From NCBI GenBank assembly GCA_035551935.1, contig DASZMJ010000114.1, positions 1 to 21,643 on the forward strand: DNA of 21,643 nucleotides. The letters are read 5' to 3'. Below are positions 1 to 7,203 of this stretch, one piece after another. The notes beneath the pieces are model-generated. The model was not told where the DNA came from, did no database searches, and worked only from the letters and a program-made list of their open reading frames with translations. Position 1 is the first letter of the stretch. Each line of letters starts with the position of its first letter. The stretch is from DASZMJ01 sp035551935. Lineage in GTDB: Bacteria; Planctomycetota; Planctomycetia; Isosphaerales; Isosphaeraceae. A program made the translations under genes and the position numbers.

Positions 1-129
1 CTGCGCCGGGTCGCGGCTCGGGTCAGAGGGGATCTCTACGACGCCATCGGTGACGCGTTGCGAGAGGTAACCGACCAGGACATCATCGGCTGGTTCCAAC
101 AGGCCGGCCTGTATGCAGCTCATGGGTAA
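1..129 (+). CDS. IS630-like transposase, C-terminal fragment (5' end outside window)
   Basis: Frame 1 is open from the left edge and stops at TAA 127-129, leaving 42 residues that end in GWFQQAGLYAAHG. The pattern of an amphipathic helix (RVRGDLYDAIGDALREVT) followed by a W-F-x-x-x-G-L/Y ending is what I recall from the extreme C-terminus of IS630-family DDE transposases. The catalytic DDE residues would lie upstream, outside the window. I could not identify a terminal inverted repeat in the 230 bases downstream, because the other end of the element is not visible. Whether the copy is intact cannot be judged. The family call rests on recall of a short tail and is moderate. Confidence 0.6.
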   Translation: MRRVAARVRGDLYDAIGDALREVTDQDIIGWFQQAGLYAAHG

Positions 130-241
130 ACCGCTCTAGGACCCGGTACGGACCTTGTGCGGGCTGTGACGGGTTGGCGAGGCGACCGCCGGGGTGTCGC
201 CGGGCGAAGTTAGGACAATGGGGCAAGGCGTGCGGCTCGGC

Positions 242-271
242 TTGACCGGCCGGCGGAATCGGGGTTAGATT
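242..271 (+). promoter_or_regulatory. putative sigma70-like promoter for the gene at 361
   Basis: TTGACC (242-247) is followed after 18 bases by TAGATT (266-271), or after 17 by TTAGAT. The -35 is 5/6 to consensus and the -10 is weak. A predicted start near 278 would give a leader of about 80 nt. The same TTGACCGGC...GGGTTAG combination occurs at 14368-14396 before another gene, which adds some support. Confidence 0.4.
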
Positions 272-360
272 GGAGGGGCGACGAGTCCCTTCTCTGCGAT
301 CGTCCTCCCGGCTCCACATCCGAGGTCCGACCGTCCTCACTCCAATCGGGGAGCAGGCCC

Positions 361-1140
361 GTGCTCAAGCGACCGTCTCGTCGGGAAGTGTTGCGCGTCC
401 TGGCCTTCGGGCTGCCGGGAGCGCGGTTGTGCCTGGCCCAGGACGACGGCGAGAAGAAGGACGCGAAGGACAAGTACCCGCTGCCGCCGCCGATCCCCGA
501 GGCGAAGCTGCTGCCGACCCTGACGACGACCCCGGTCCGCCGCGGCGAGACCGGCGCCAACTGGACGGTCGTCGACGCGACGGTCCTGCCCAAGGACCGG
601 CAGGGGATCTGGGTGCTCGACTTCGCCTTCCTGCCGATGCGGATCAAGACCGTCCAGATCCCCGGCAAGGGGCGGCGGGTCCTGCATTACATCTATTATC
701 GCGTCATCAACCACACCGGCGCCCCGCGGGCCTTCACGCCGGAGTTCGTCCTCGTGACCGACACCGGCAAGCGGTACCAGGACACCGTCCTGCCGCAGGC
801 CGTCAAGGTGATCGAGGCCAGCGAGGACCCGACCCGGCCGCTCCTCGGGGCCGTCGAGGTCATGGGGATGATCCCCCCCAGCGGCAAGAAGGAAGGGATC
901 GACGACGCGGTCTTCGGCGTGGCGGTCTGGGAGGCGGTCGACCCCAAGGCCGACCTGTATACCGTCTACATCCGCGGCCTCTCCGACGGCATGCAGGAGC
1001 TCAAGCCCCCCGACGGCGGCAAGCCGATCACCCGCTACAAGACCCTCCGCCTGAGCTTCCAGAAGCTGGGCGACGACCGCGACCTCCGGAGCGACGAGAT
1101 CCGCCTGCTCGACCCCCCTTACGAGTGGATCTACTGGTAA
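361..1140 (+). CDS. exported protein of unknown function with Tat-like signal
   Basis: A 259-aa protein starting at GTG 361, with GGGGAG about 7 bases upstream (348-353). The first residues carry S-R-R-E-V-L-R, close to the twin-arginine consensus S-R-R-x-F-L-K. A short hydrophobic stretch and a possible cleavage after CLA-Q (about residue 27) follow, so export through the Tat route is plausible. The mature part opens with a charged, Lys/Asp-rich and proline-rich segment. It then has an alternating beta-type pattern with many V/I/Y/W residues (for example RRVLHYIYYRVINHTGAPRAF), suggesting an all-beta domain. No catalytic motif or named domain is recognised. It stands alone between the transposase remnant and the glycosyltransferase. 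Third codon positions are GC-rich like its neighbours, which supports a real gene. Confidence 0.8.
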   Translation: MLKRPSRREVLRVLAFGLPGARLCLAQDDGEKKDAKDKYPLPPPIPEAKLLPTLTTTPVRRGETGANWTVVDATVLPKDRQGIWVLDFAFLPMRIKTVQIPGKGRRVLHYIYYRVINHTGAPRAFTPEFVLVTDTGKRYQDTVLPQAVKVIEASEDPTRPLLGAVEVMGMIPPSGKKEGIDDAVFGVAVWEAVDPKADLYTVYIRGLSDGMQELKPPDGGKPITRYKTLRLSFQKLGDDRDLRSDEIRLLDPPYEWIYW

Positions 1141-1255
1141 GGGCCGGGCCGCGGCGCCCTCGGTCGATCAATAAGGAACTGGCCCGATCGTGCCGGTTCT
1201 GGTATGGGGAGGGCCCGCCCTCCCCCCTCGGCATGGAGGCCGGGGACCGGACGAC

Positions 1256-1263
1256 AAGGAGGT
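1256..1263 (+). promoter_or_regulatory. Shine-Dalgarno that fixes the glycosyltransferase start
   Basis: AAGGAGGT lies 4 bases before GTG 1268. The same frame stays open upstream to an ATG at 1190, but that stretch would add 26 residues with no similarity to a glycosyltransferase N-terminus. GTG 1268 begins directly with the first beta strand of the Rossmann fold (KFCMVTTFFGP). Confidence 0.75.
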
Positions 1264-1267
1264 CGGC

Positions 1268-2527
1268 GTGAAGTTCTGCATGGTCACGACGTTCTTCGGC
1301 CCGCACAGCTTCGGCGGCGATGCGGCCTACGTCGACCGGCTGTCGCGTGCCCTCTGTCGGCGCGGGCACGAGGTCCACGTCTTCTACTGCGTGGATGCCT
1401 TCGAGGCCGTCCGGGGCCGGCACCCCTTGCGCCCGTACGAGCCGCCGCCGGGCCTGCACATCCACCCGTTGCGGAGCCGGTTCGGGCCCCTCTCGCCGAT
1501 CGCCACCCAGGTCAGCGGCCGGCCGGTGTTCAAGACCGAGGTGCTCCGCCGCGCCCTCGACGCGGTCGAGACCGACGTCGTCCACTTCCACAACATCTCG
1601 CTCGTCGGCGGCCCGGGCGTGCTGGCGATGGGCCGCTCGGCGTTGCGCCTGATGACGGCGCGCGAGCACTGGCTGATCTGCCCGATGCACCTGCTCTGGA
1701 AGTTCGACCGCAAGCCCTGCGACGGCCCGAGCTGCGTCGCGTGCTGCCTGGCGGGCCGCCGTCCCCCCCAGCTCTGGCGGCAGACCGGCGCCCTGGACCG
1801 CGGCCTCCAGCAGCTCGACGCATTGATCTTCCCGTCGCGGCACGCGCTGGAGGAGCACCGCCGCCGCGGCATCGGCGCGCCGATGGTCCACCTGCCCTAC
1901 TTCCTCCCCGACGACTGGTCCGGCGGCCTCGAGGACGCGGAGCCGTCGCCCTCGGGCCGGCCGTACCTGGCCGCGGCCGGCCGCCTGGTCAAGATGAAGG
2001 GCTTCCAGCGCCTGATCCCCCTGATGCGATTCCTGCCCGAGGTCGACCTGCGGATCGCCGGCGCCGGCCCGTACGAGCCGGCCTTGCGGGCGCTGGCCTC
2101 GGGCCTGAAGAACGTGCGGTTCGAGGGATTGCTCGGCGGCGACGGGCTGGCGCGGCTGTTCCACGGGGCGAGGGCGGTGGTCGTGCCGTCGCTCTTCCCC
2201 GAGACCTTCGGCTACGTGGTGCTCGAGGCCTTCGCGGTGCGGACGCCCGTGGTCGTCCACCTCGACGGCGGCGCGTTGGCCGAGACCGGCGTCGCCAGCG
2301 GCGGCGGGCTCGGCTACCGGACCGACGCCGAACTGCTCCTGGCGCTGCGGCGGGTCGTCCACGACGACGACCTCCGCGACGAGCTGGCGCACCGCGGCTT
2401 CGCGATGCGCGCCGGCGAGTGGTCGGAGGCCGCGCACCTGGACCGCTATTTCGACCTGATCGGCAGCCTCCGCGCCGGCCGGCACGGCCCGCCGCCGCTC
2501 GCCCTGCCCCGGCGCCGCGCCGGCTGA
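1268..2527 (+). CDS. glycosyltransferase family 4 (GT-B fold)
   Basis: A 419-aa predicted cytoplasmic or membrane-peripheral retaining glycosyltransferase, a normal length for GT4. The N-terminal acceptor domain starts with a beta strand and a glycine-rich loop (FFGPHSFGGDAAY). The C-terminal nucleotide-sugar domain has the GRLVKMKGF loop and IAGAGPY. It also has the E-x7-E motif in PETFGYVVLEAF (about residues 312 and 320), which contacts the donor sugar nucleotide in this family. A cysteine cluster at about residues 137-166 (CPMH...C...C..CC) resembles that found in a subset of GT4 enzymes. The downstream YfhO-like gene begins 22 bases after the stop, so the two are probably co-transcribed and act in surface polysaccharide or glycolipid assembly. 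Donor and acceptor cannot be told from sequence. Confidence 0.9.
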   Translation: MKFCMVTTFFGPHSFGGDAAYVDRLSRALCRRGHEVHVFYCVDAFEAVRGRHPLRPYEPPPGLHIHPLRSRFGPLSPIATQVSGRPVFKTEVLRRALDAVETDVVHFHNISLVGGPGVLAMGRSALRLMTAREHWLICPMHLLWKFDRKPCDGPSCVACCLAGRRPPQLWRQTGALDRGLQQLDALIFPSRHALEEHRRRGIGAPMVHLPYFLPDDWSGGLEDAEPSPSGRPYLAAAGRLVKMKGFQRLIPLMRFLPEVDLRIAGAGPYEPALRALASGLKNVRFEGLLGGDGLARLFHGARAVVVPSLFPETFGYVVLEAFAVRTPVVVHLDGGALAETGVASGGGLGYRTDAELLLALRRVVHDDDLRDELAHRGFAMRAGEWSEAAHLDRYFDLIGSLRAGRHGPPPLALPRRRAG

Positions 2528-2549
2528 CCGCGGGCGGACGGACCTGCCC

Positions 2550-4976
2550 ATGCGACCGCGTGCCCGAAGCCTCGCCCCGCTGGCCCTCGCGGCCCCCTTG
2601 CTCGTCGCGTTCGCCCCGCTGGCCCTCGCGCCCGGCTCGTTGCTCGTCGACGGCCGCCGCCCGGCCGTCGACGAGGCGCGGCCCCCCGGCGTCGCCCGGC
2701 CCGGCAACGACCTGACCCGCTTCCTCCTGCCCCGGCTCGCGGCGACCGCCGGCCGGGGCTGGCCCCCGCTCTGGGACCCCTCCGGCTTCGGCGGCCGGCC
2801 CAACGTCGGCAACCCCCAGGCCGGCCTCTTCTACCCCCCCGCCTGGCTCGCCCGCCAGTCTTCGAGCCCCGCCGCGCCCGGCTGGCTGACCGTCGCCCAC
2901 CTCCTCTGGGGCGGCCTCGGCGTCTTTACGCTGGCCCGAACGTTAAGGCTTGGGTTTTACGCATCCTTTATCGCCGCCGCCTGCTTCGAACTGTCTCCTT
3001 ACGTCCTGGCACAGACGTATGAAGGTCATTATCCGCACGTCTGGGCCGCGAGCTGGTATCCGTGGGCGTTCCTGGGTCTGTTGCGGCTTCGGCACGAATT
3101 GATGCGCGGGGGGTGGTTCCTGCCGTTCGCCCTGGCGATGCCACTGCTCTGCGGGCACCCGCAGGAGTGGTGTTATCTGGTCGTGGCCCTCACGGCCTGG
3201 GCCGTGGCGGGGGCGGGGATCGACTGGAGGGATGGGCGACGGCGGCGGGCCGTCGTCGGGCTCGGGGCGTGGGGCCTCGCGCTGGCGTTGGCGATCGGCC
3301 TGGCGGCGGTCGAGTGGTTACCGTGCGCGATGGTCGGGCCCTGGACGTTGCGGCGCTCGCGGCTGACGATCGACGGGGCGGGGCGGTATCACCTCCTGCC
3401 GCTCGACCTGCTCCGATGGCTGAGCCCGAGGGCCCTCGGCGGCCCGGCCGATTACGTCGGCTACGGCAACTTCTGGGAGACCCAGCTCGCGATCGGCTGG
3501 GCCCCGCTGACCTTGGCGATCCTGGCCCTCGCGCGCCGGCCGCAGCGGGCGGCGGTGGTCGGCTGGGGCGCCCTGGCGGTCGGGGCGGTCGTCTTCGCCG
3601 CGGGGCGCTGGCTCGGCCTGTTCGCGATCGTTTATGAGGTCGTGCCGGCGATGGACCGCTTCCGAGTCCCGGCCCGTTCGCTCTTCCTCGCGAGCTTCGC
3701 AGGCGCGATGCTCGCCGGCTTCGGCGTCGAGGCGGCATTGCGGCCCGGAGACGGGCCTCGGGCCCTCTTCCGCCACCACCTCCGCGCCCTGGCGCTGATC
3801 GTCGCGATGCTCGCAGCCGGTCAGGTCGTCGTGGTCGCCTGCGGGATCGAGGACGTGCCCGCGCGGCCCGGGGTCCGGGTCTGGAAGCGCTGGGCGCTGG
3901 GGACCTCGCGGCTGGTCCGCGACCCCGTCTTCCTCGGCTCGCTCGCCGCGACGGCCGCGACGCTGGGCCTGCTGGCCCGCCGGCCCGATCGCCGCCGGCT
4001 GGCGGCCAAGGCCCTCGGCGCGGTCGCGCTGGCGGAGCTGGCCGCGTCGGGCCTGTTCCTGGTCAGGACCACCCCGGCCGGCCACTGGCTCCCGCCCGAC
4101 CCCGTCGCCGCCGCGATCGACCGCCTCCGCCCGCCGGGCCCGTTCCGCATCCGCGCCCGCGACGCCTTCTTCGACGACCTCGCCGCCTTCCGCCACGGCC
4201 TCGAGAAGACCAACGCCAACGACTCGTTCCAGGTCCAGCACGCCGCCGACTTGTATGAGCAAACCTATCCTCTCTTCACCCCGCTCCGCCCGCGAGTCGG
4301 CGACTCCGCGGCGGTCCTCCAGGGGGTGCTCGACCGCATGAACGTCGCCTTCCTCGTCACCGACCGCCCCTTGCCCGACGCCCCCTGGCCGGTCGTCGCG
4401 ACCGGGACCCGAGACGGTTCGCCGTTCACGATCTACCGCAACCCGACCGTTTTGCCCCGCGCCTTCGTCGTCGGCCGCGCCGTCGTCGCGCCGGACGATG
4501 CCGACATGGTGAGACGTTTCGCCGACGTCGCTCCCCGCGACGCCGTCCTGTTGCCGACCGACCCCCTCGCCCACCTCGCCGGCCCGCGCCAGCCCTTCAC
4601 CCCCGCTTCCTACGACGCGACCGACCCCGACCGCGTCCAGATCCGCGTGACGACGACCGCGCCGGGCCTTCTCGTCGTCGCCGACACCTGGATGCCCGGC
4701 TGGTCCGCCCTCCTCGACGGTCGCCCCGCGCCCATCCTCCGCGGCGATCACGCCCATCGCGTCGTCGTCCTGCCCGACCCCGGCATGCACACGATCCTGA
4801 TGCGCTACGACCCGCCCGGCCTGGCCCTCGGCCTGACCATCACCGCGATCTCATGGATCGCGATGATGGGGATTTGCCACAGAGGACACAGAGGGCACAG
4901 GGAGAAGGCCTCTGTACGAACCCGATGCGCGAGCGAGGGTCTTTCCCAAGAATCCCTCGCTCGCGCATCGGGTTAG
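2550..4976 (+). CDS. YfhO-family membrane protein (probable GT-C type glycosyltransferase)
   Basis: An 808-aa protein starting at ATG 2550. It has an N-terminal hydrophobic helix (APLALAAPLLVAFAPLALA) and a polar loop with the NDLTRFLLPR...PLWDPSGFGGRPNVGNPQAG pattern typical of YfhO proteins. Many membrane spans follow, with SPYVLAQTYEGHYPHVWAAS between them, then a soluble C-terminal part (DTWMPGWSALLDGRPAPI) and a last membrane helix (about residues 754-772). YfhO proteins are GT-C-like enzymes; in Firmicutes they glycosylate teichoic acids from a lipid-linked sugar, and the substrate here is unknown. The gene follows the GT4 gene by 22 bases. The last roughly 35 residues, after the final helix, are encoded by a palindromic intergenic repeat (4871-5054). 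They are probably an acquired tail, not an ancestral domain. Confidence 0.88.
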   Translation: MRPRARSLAPLALAAPLLVAFAPLALAPGSLLVDGRRPAVDEARPPGVARPGNDLTRFLLPRLAATAGRGWPPLWDPSGFGGRPNVGNPQAGLFYPPAWLARQSSSPAAPGWLTVAHLLWGGLGVFTLARTLRLGFYASFIAAACFELSPYVLAQTYEGHYPHVWAASWYPWAFLGLLRLRHELMRGGWFLPFALAMPLLCGHPQEWCYLVVALTAWAVAGAGIDWRDGRRRRAVVGLGAWGLALALAIGLAAVEWLPCAMVGPWTLRRSRLTIDGAGRYHLLPLDLLRWLSPRALGGPADYVGYGNFWETQLAIGWAPLTLAILALARRPQRAAVVGWGALAVGAVVFAAGRWLGLFAIVYEVVPAMDRFRVPARSLFLASFAGAMLAGFGVEAALRPGDGPRALFRHHLRALALIVAMLAAGQVVVVACGIEDVPARPGVRVWKRWALGTSRLVRDPVFLGSLAATAATLGLLARRPDRRRLAAKALGAVALAELAASGLFLVRTTPAGHWLPPDPVAAAIDRLRPPGPFRIRARDAFFDDLAAFRHGLEKTNANDSFQVQHAADLYEQTYPLFTPLRPRVGDSAAVLQGVLDRMNVAFLVTDRPLPDAPWPVVATGTRDGSPFTIYRNPTVLPRAFVVGRAVVAPDDADMVRRFADVAPRDAVLLPTDPLAHLAGPRQPFTPASYDATDPDRVQIRVTTTAPGLLVVADTWMPGWSALLDGRPAPILRGDHAHRVVVLPDPGMHTILMRYDPPGLALGLTITAISWIAMMGICHRGHRGHREKASVRTRCASEGLSQESLARASG

Positions 4977-5054
4977 GAAGAGCCCTCGCTTGCGCGTCGG
5001 GTTCGTGGATTCCCTCTAGTCCTCTCGGTGCCCTCTGTGTCCTCTGTGGCAGAT
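4871..5054. repeat. nested palindromic repeat element at the convergent gene junction
   Basis: The outer arms 4871-4899 and 5027-5054 are inverted copies of a sequence containing CCACAGAGGACACAGAGGGC, with one or two mismatches. Inside, 4919-4939 and 4954-4974 are a perfect 21-bp inverted repeat. A third copy at 4983-5003 has two mismatches to the right arm. From recall, CACAGAGGACACAGAGG-type and GATGCGCGAGCGAGGG-type sequences recur between genes in planctomycete genomes. The element covers the 3' ends of both flanking genes. Confidence 0.8.
4919..4974. terminator. possible bidirectional terminator hairpin
   Basis: A perfect 21-bp stem with a 14-base loop (4940-4953) between two convergent genes. 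No T-run follows on either strand, so it is not a classical intrinsic terminator. It could still stall polymerase or protect RNA 3' ends. Confidence 0.35.
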
Positions 5055-5962
5055 CCCCCCGGCAACACGGCGTCGAGGCCGCGCTGAGAGGCGAGGGTGT
5101 AGATGGGCTCGATGGCGTCGAGGAAGTGTTCGTGGCCGCGCCAGAAGGGGAAGCCGCCGAGGCGCTTCGGCAACGCGGCGGGGACGGGGGGCGCCTCGAC
5201 GTGGCCGATCGGGTCGGAGGTCGGGGGGATTCCGCCCCAGAAGAGGCGCGGGTCGGCGGCGAGGGGCTCGGGGGCGGCGGGAGGTTCGACGACCTCGTCG
5301 GCGCTCGTGATTGGGCCGCCGACCTCGCCGAGGCGGGCGAGGAACTCGTCGCGGTTGCGGCCGCGGAGGGTGAAGATGAGGAAGGGGTCGCGGTCGAACT
5401 CCTCGCCGAGGAGGTAATACACCGCGGCGATGTGCTTGCACGGGTTCGACCAGTCGGGGCACGAGCACTTGGTCGTCAGGTCGCCGAGCCTGGCCGGGAA
5501 GAGCGACAGGCCGGCCCCCTCGAAGACCTCCTCGATCTCGCGCGGCATCTCGCCGGCCAGGAGCTTCGCCGCGTAGATCGCCTGGCCGGCGAGGGCCTCG
5601 GTGAGGCGCTCCCAGTCCGCCGGCGAGAGCGTCCGCGCCTGGATGACGACCTCATATGGCTTCGGCCGCGAGCCTTGCACCCGGGCGCGGACGATCCCCT
5701 TGTCGATCTCGACGTCCAGCACCTGCCCCTTCCGCGCGTACGACCGGCCGCGGTTGAGCCGCGCGCCGATGTCGAACCCCTCCAGCACCGCGATCCAGCG
5801 CTTCGCCCACCAGGTCTCGCCGAAATCGCCCCGCTTCGACCGCGCCTTGATCCCCCCCTTCGCCTCGCGCGGTCGCGAGGGCGGGAAGAACTCGCCGTAG
5901 CCGTACCGCTCGCGCTCGCGCCACCAGGACATGGTGTCATTCCCCGTTGGACATTCGATCAC
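4973..5962 (-). CDS. SWIM zinc-finger protein
   Basis: A 329-aa protein with the SWIM signature C166-S-C168-x6-C175-K-H177 (CSCPDWSNPCKH), a zinc-binding module known for DNA or protein binding. The N-terminus (FFPPSRPREAKGGIKARSKRG...WWAKRWIAVLE) is typical of bacterial SWIM proteins that accompany SNF2 helicases, and such a helicase lies at 7204-10311. The chosen ATG at 5962 overlaps the stop of the upstream gene (ATGA), which suggests translational coupling. ATG 5932 (MSWWRER) is an alternative and fits the family N-terminus better. The final 26 residues or so (from SATEDTEGTERT) are read from a palindromic repeat, and the gene ends 4 bases inside the convergent YfhO gene. The likely role is as partner of the SNF2 protein in chromosome or RNA-polymerase remodelling; this is inference. 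Confidence 0.88.
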   Translation of the reverse strand: MIECPTGNDTMSWWRERERYGYGEFFPPSRPREAKGGIKARSKRGDFGETWWAKRWIAVLEGFDIGARLNRGRSYARKGQVLDVEIDKGIVRARVQGSRPKPYEVVIQARTLSPADWERLTEALAGQAIYAAKLLAGEMPREIEEVFEGAGLSLFPARLGDLTTKCSCPDWSNPCKHIAAVYYLLGEEFDRDPFLIFTLRGRNRDEFLARLGEVGGPITSADEVVEPPAAPEPLAADPRLFWGGIPPTSDPIGHVEAPPVPAALPKRLGGFPFWRGHEHFLDAIEPIYTLASQRGLDAVLPGGSATEDTEGTERTRGNPRTRRASEGSS

Positions 5963-6372
5963 TCGACGAATTCCGCGATGAACCTCAGGTATTCTCGCTC
6001 ACCCCGCCGCAATTCCGAATGCCGCTTCACCGAGTCGTGCACGACCGTGAGCGCCGCGCGCCAGACGTGCTCCTCGACGTCCTCGCGCAATTCCCGGATC
6101 GACCGCAACGCGGCGATGATGCCTTGCGCCCTCGGGTCGGCCGGCTCGTAGTTCCCGAGGCTCGCGCGCAACGCCTCGTCGATCGCCCGATCGTCGATCG
6201 TGCCGTCCTCCTCGAAGCATCTCATGAGGACGAACTCGATATTCTGCAAGACATCCTCGTGCTCCCGCGCCATCCGGTCCATCCGCTTCATCGGCGACCG
6301 GCTCGGCAGGTGGTAGCTGGAGATGTGGTCCGGATTCTTGAACAACCGCTTGGGAGGCTTGCGCTGGGGCAT
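5959..6372 (-). CDS. conserved protein of unknown function, coupled to SWIM gene
   Basis: A 137-aa protein from ATG 6372. A purine-rich GGGGGAA lies upstream, though at a longer than ideal distance. The first 25 residues are basic (MPQRKPPKRLFKNP). The rest is predicted mostly helical and acidic, with REHEDVLQNIEFVLMRCFEEDGTIDDRAIDEALRA and ELREDVEEHVWRAALTVVHD. No enzyme motif, signal peptide or membrane span is seen. Its stop codon overlaps the start of the SWIM gene, so the two products are likely made together. I recall similar short helical proteins in other bacteria, but no function. Confidence 0.75.
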   Translation of the reverse strand: MPQRKPPKRLFKNPDHISSYHLPSRSPMKRMDRMAREHEDVLQNIEFVLMRCFEEDGTIDDRAIDEALRASLGNYEPADPRAQGIIAALRSIRELREDVEEHVWRAALTVVHDSVKRHSELRRGEREYLRFIAEFVE

Positions 6373-6437
6373 GACCTGGGTTCCCCCGGATCGTCGCGCG
6401 AGAGGTCGGCCCCTCGCGGGTCGGAAGACGAGTCCCC

Positions 6438-6506
6438 GTAGGGCAGGGCTCGCCCTGCCTCTTCGATTCTATAGAGACGGAGGCGGCAGGGCGAGCCCTG
6501 CCCTAC
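6438..6506. repeat. palindromic intergenic repeat with self-palindromic arms
   Basis: Arms 6438-6459 and 6485-6506 are perfect 22-bp inverted copies separated by 25 bases. Each arm contains its own hairpin, GGCAGGGC-TC-GCCCTGCC, so the element can fold either as one long stem or as two small hairpins. It lies in the 205-base gap between the 137-aa gene and the membrane-protein gene. Confidence 0.85.
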
Positions 6507-6513
6507 AGTTCCC

Positions 6514-6571
6514 GTAGGGCGTGTGCAACACGCCGTCCTGACCCCCGGACGGCGTGTTGCACACGCCCTAC
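6514..6571. repeat. second palindromic repeat, 25-bp perfect arms
   Basis: Arms 6514-6538 and 6547-6571 are perfect inverted copies with an 8-base loop (TGACCCCC). Both begin with the same GTAGGGC edge as the neighbouring repeat at 6438, only 7 bases away. It ends 6 bases after the stop of the membrane-protein gene and could act as a stabiliser or partial terminator. No T-run follows. Confidence 0.85.
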
Positions 6572-6577
6572 TCTCCC

Positions 6578-7168
6578 CTACAGCACCTCGGCGTATACGG
6601 CGACATAGAAGAGAACGACCATGAGGATCCAGACGAGTCCCAGGCACCGGCCTCCGCGGTCGATCCACGACGGCTCGGGCCTCCACCGGCCGGCCAACAG
6701 GAGCGTCGCCCACGCCCCCGAGACGGCCCAGCCGACGTCCAGGGCCAGGGGCACGAAGTTCATTTGGTAGTTGCTGTATTTTTGATTCAATAGGGTCAAG
6801 ATGAGGCAGTGCATCGCGACGATCGCCGTGGCCATCGTCGCGACGGCGCAGGCCACGGCCCCGGGCTGCCGGGCGAGCCGACGCAGGGGAGGCCGGGGGG
6901 CGCGGAGGCGGATGGCGAGCATGGCCCACGTGAACGACGTCGCGAATGCGGGTAGGAGGACGAAGGACCGGAAGACCAGGCGCTCGAACAGCCCGCGCGT
7001 CGACGGGTCGTCTCGAACCACCGTGGAGAACGGTGAATAATAGACCACTTCATAATACGCGAATGTCAACCTCTCCATCATCCTGGCCAGGGCGAGACCG
7101 ACCCCGATCGCGGCGACGAGGATCATCGCGTCGGCGAGGCCGAAACGTCGATCGCGCGGGCTCGTCAT
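6578..7168 (-). CDS. small multi-span membrane protein of unknown function
   Basis: A 196-aa protein starting at ATG 7168, with GGGGAA about 8 bases upstream. Four to five hydrophobic helices are visible. The first is ADAMILVAAIGVGLALA, just after a short charged N-terminus; another is AVACAVATMATAIVAMHCLIL; the last is LGLVWILMVVLFYVAVYAE. No catalytic motif is evident, and I know the family only as a planctomycete membrane-protein type with an FGLADxMILVAA start. It begins 35 bases after the helicase stop on the same strand, so it probably shares that transcript, but a functional link to the helicase is not shown by sequence. A much longer frame extends upstream through the helicase gene in another register and is not real. 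Confidence 0.72.
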   Translation of the reverse strand: MTSPRDRRFGLADAMILVAAIGVGLALARMMERLTFAYYEVVYYSPFSTVVRDDPSTRGLFERLVFRSFVLLPAFATSFTWAMLAIRLRAPRPPLRRLARQPGAVACAVATMATAIVAMHCLILTLLNQKYSNYQMNFVPLALDVGWAVSGAWATLLLAGRWRPEPSWIDRGGRCLGLVWILMVVLFYVAVYAEVL

Positions 7169-7203
7169 GAATGGATTCCCCGAGGACTCGACGATCTCGC
7201 CGC

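Noticed and set aside
1028..2812. Long minus-strand open frame (594 codons) across the glycosyltransferase gene
   Set aside because: Shadow of GC-rich third positions; the product is low-complexity Arg/Ala/Gly/Glu with no domain, while the plus strand encodes a clear GT4 enzyme.
3318..4790. Minus-strand open frame of 490 codons inside the YfhO gene
   Set aside because: Composition is an antisense artefact (Gly/Asp/Arg/Glu-rich, no fold), and the plus strand has clear family similarity.
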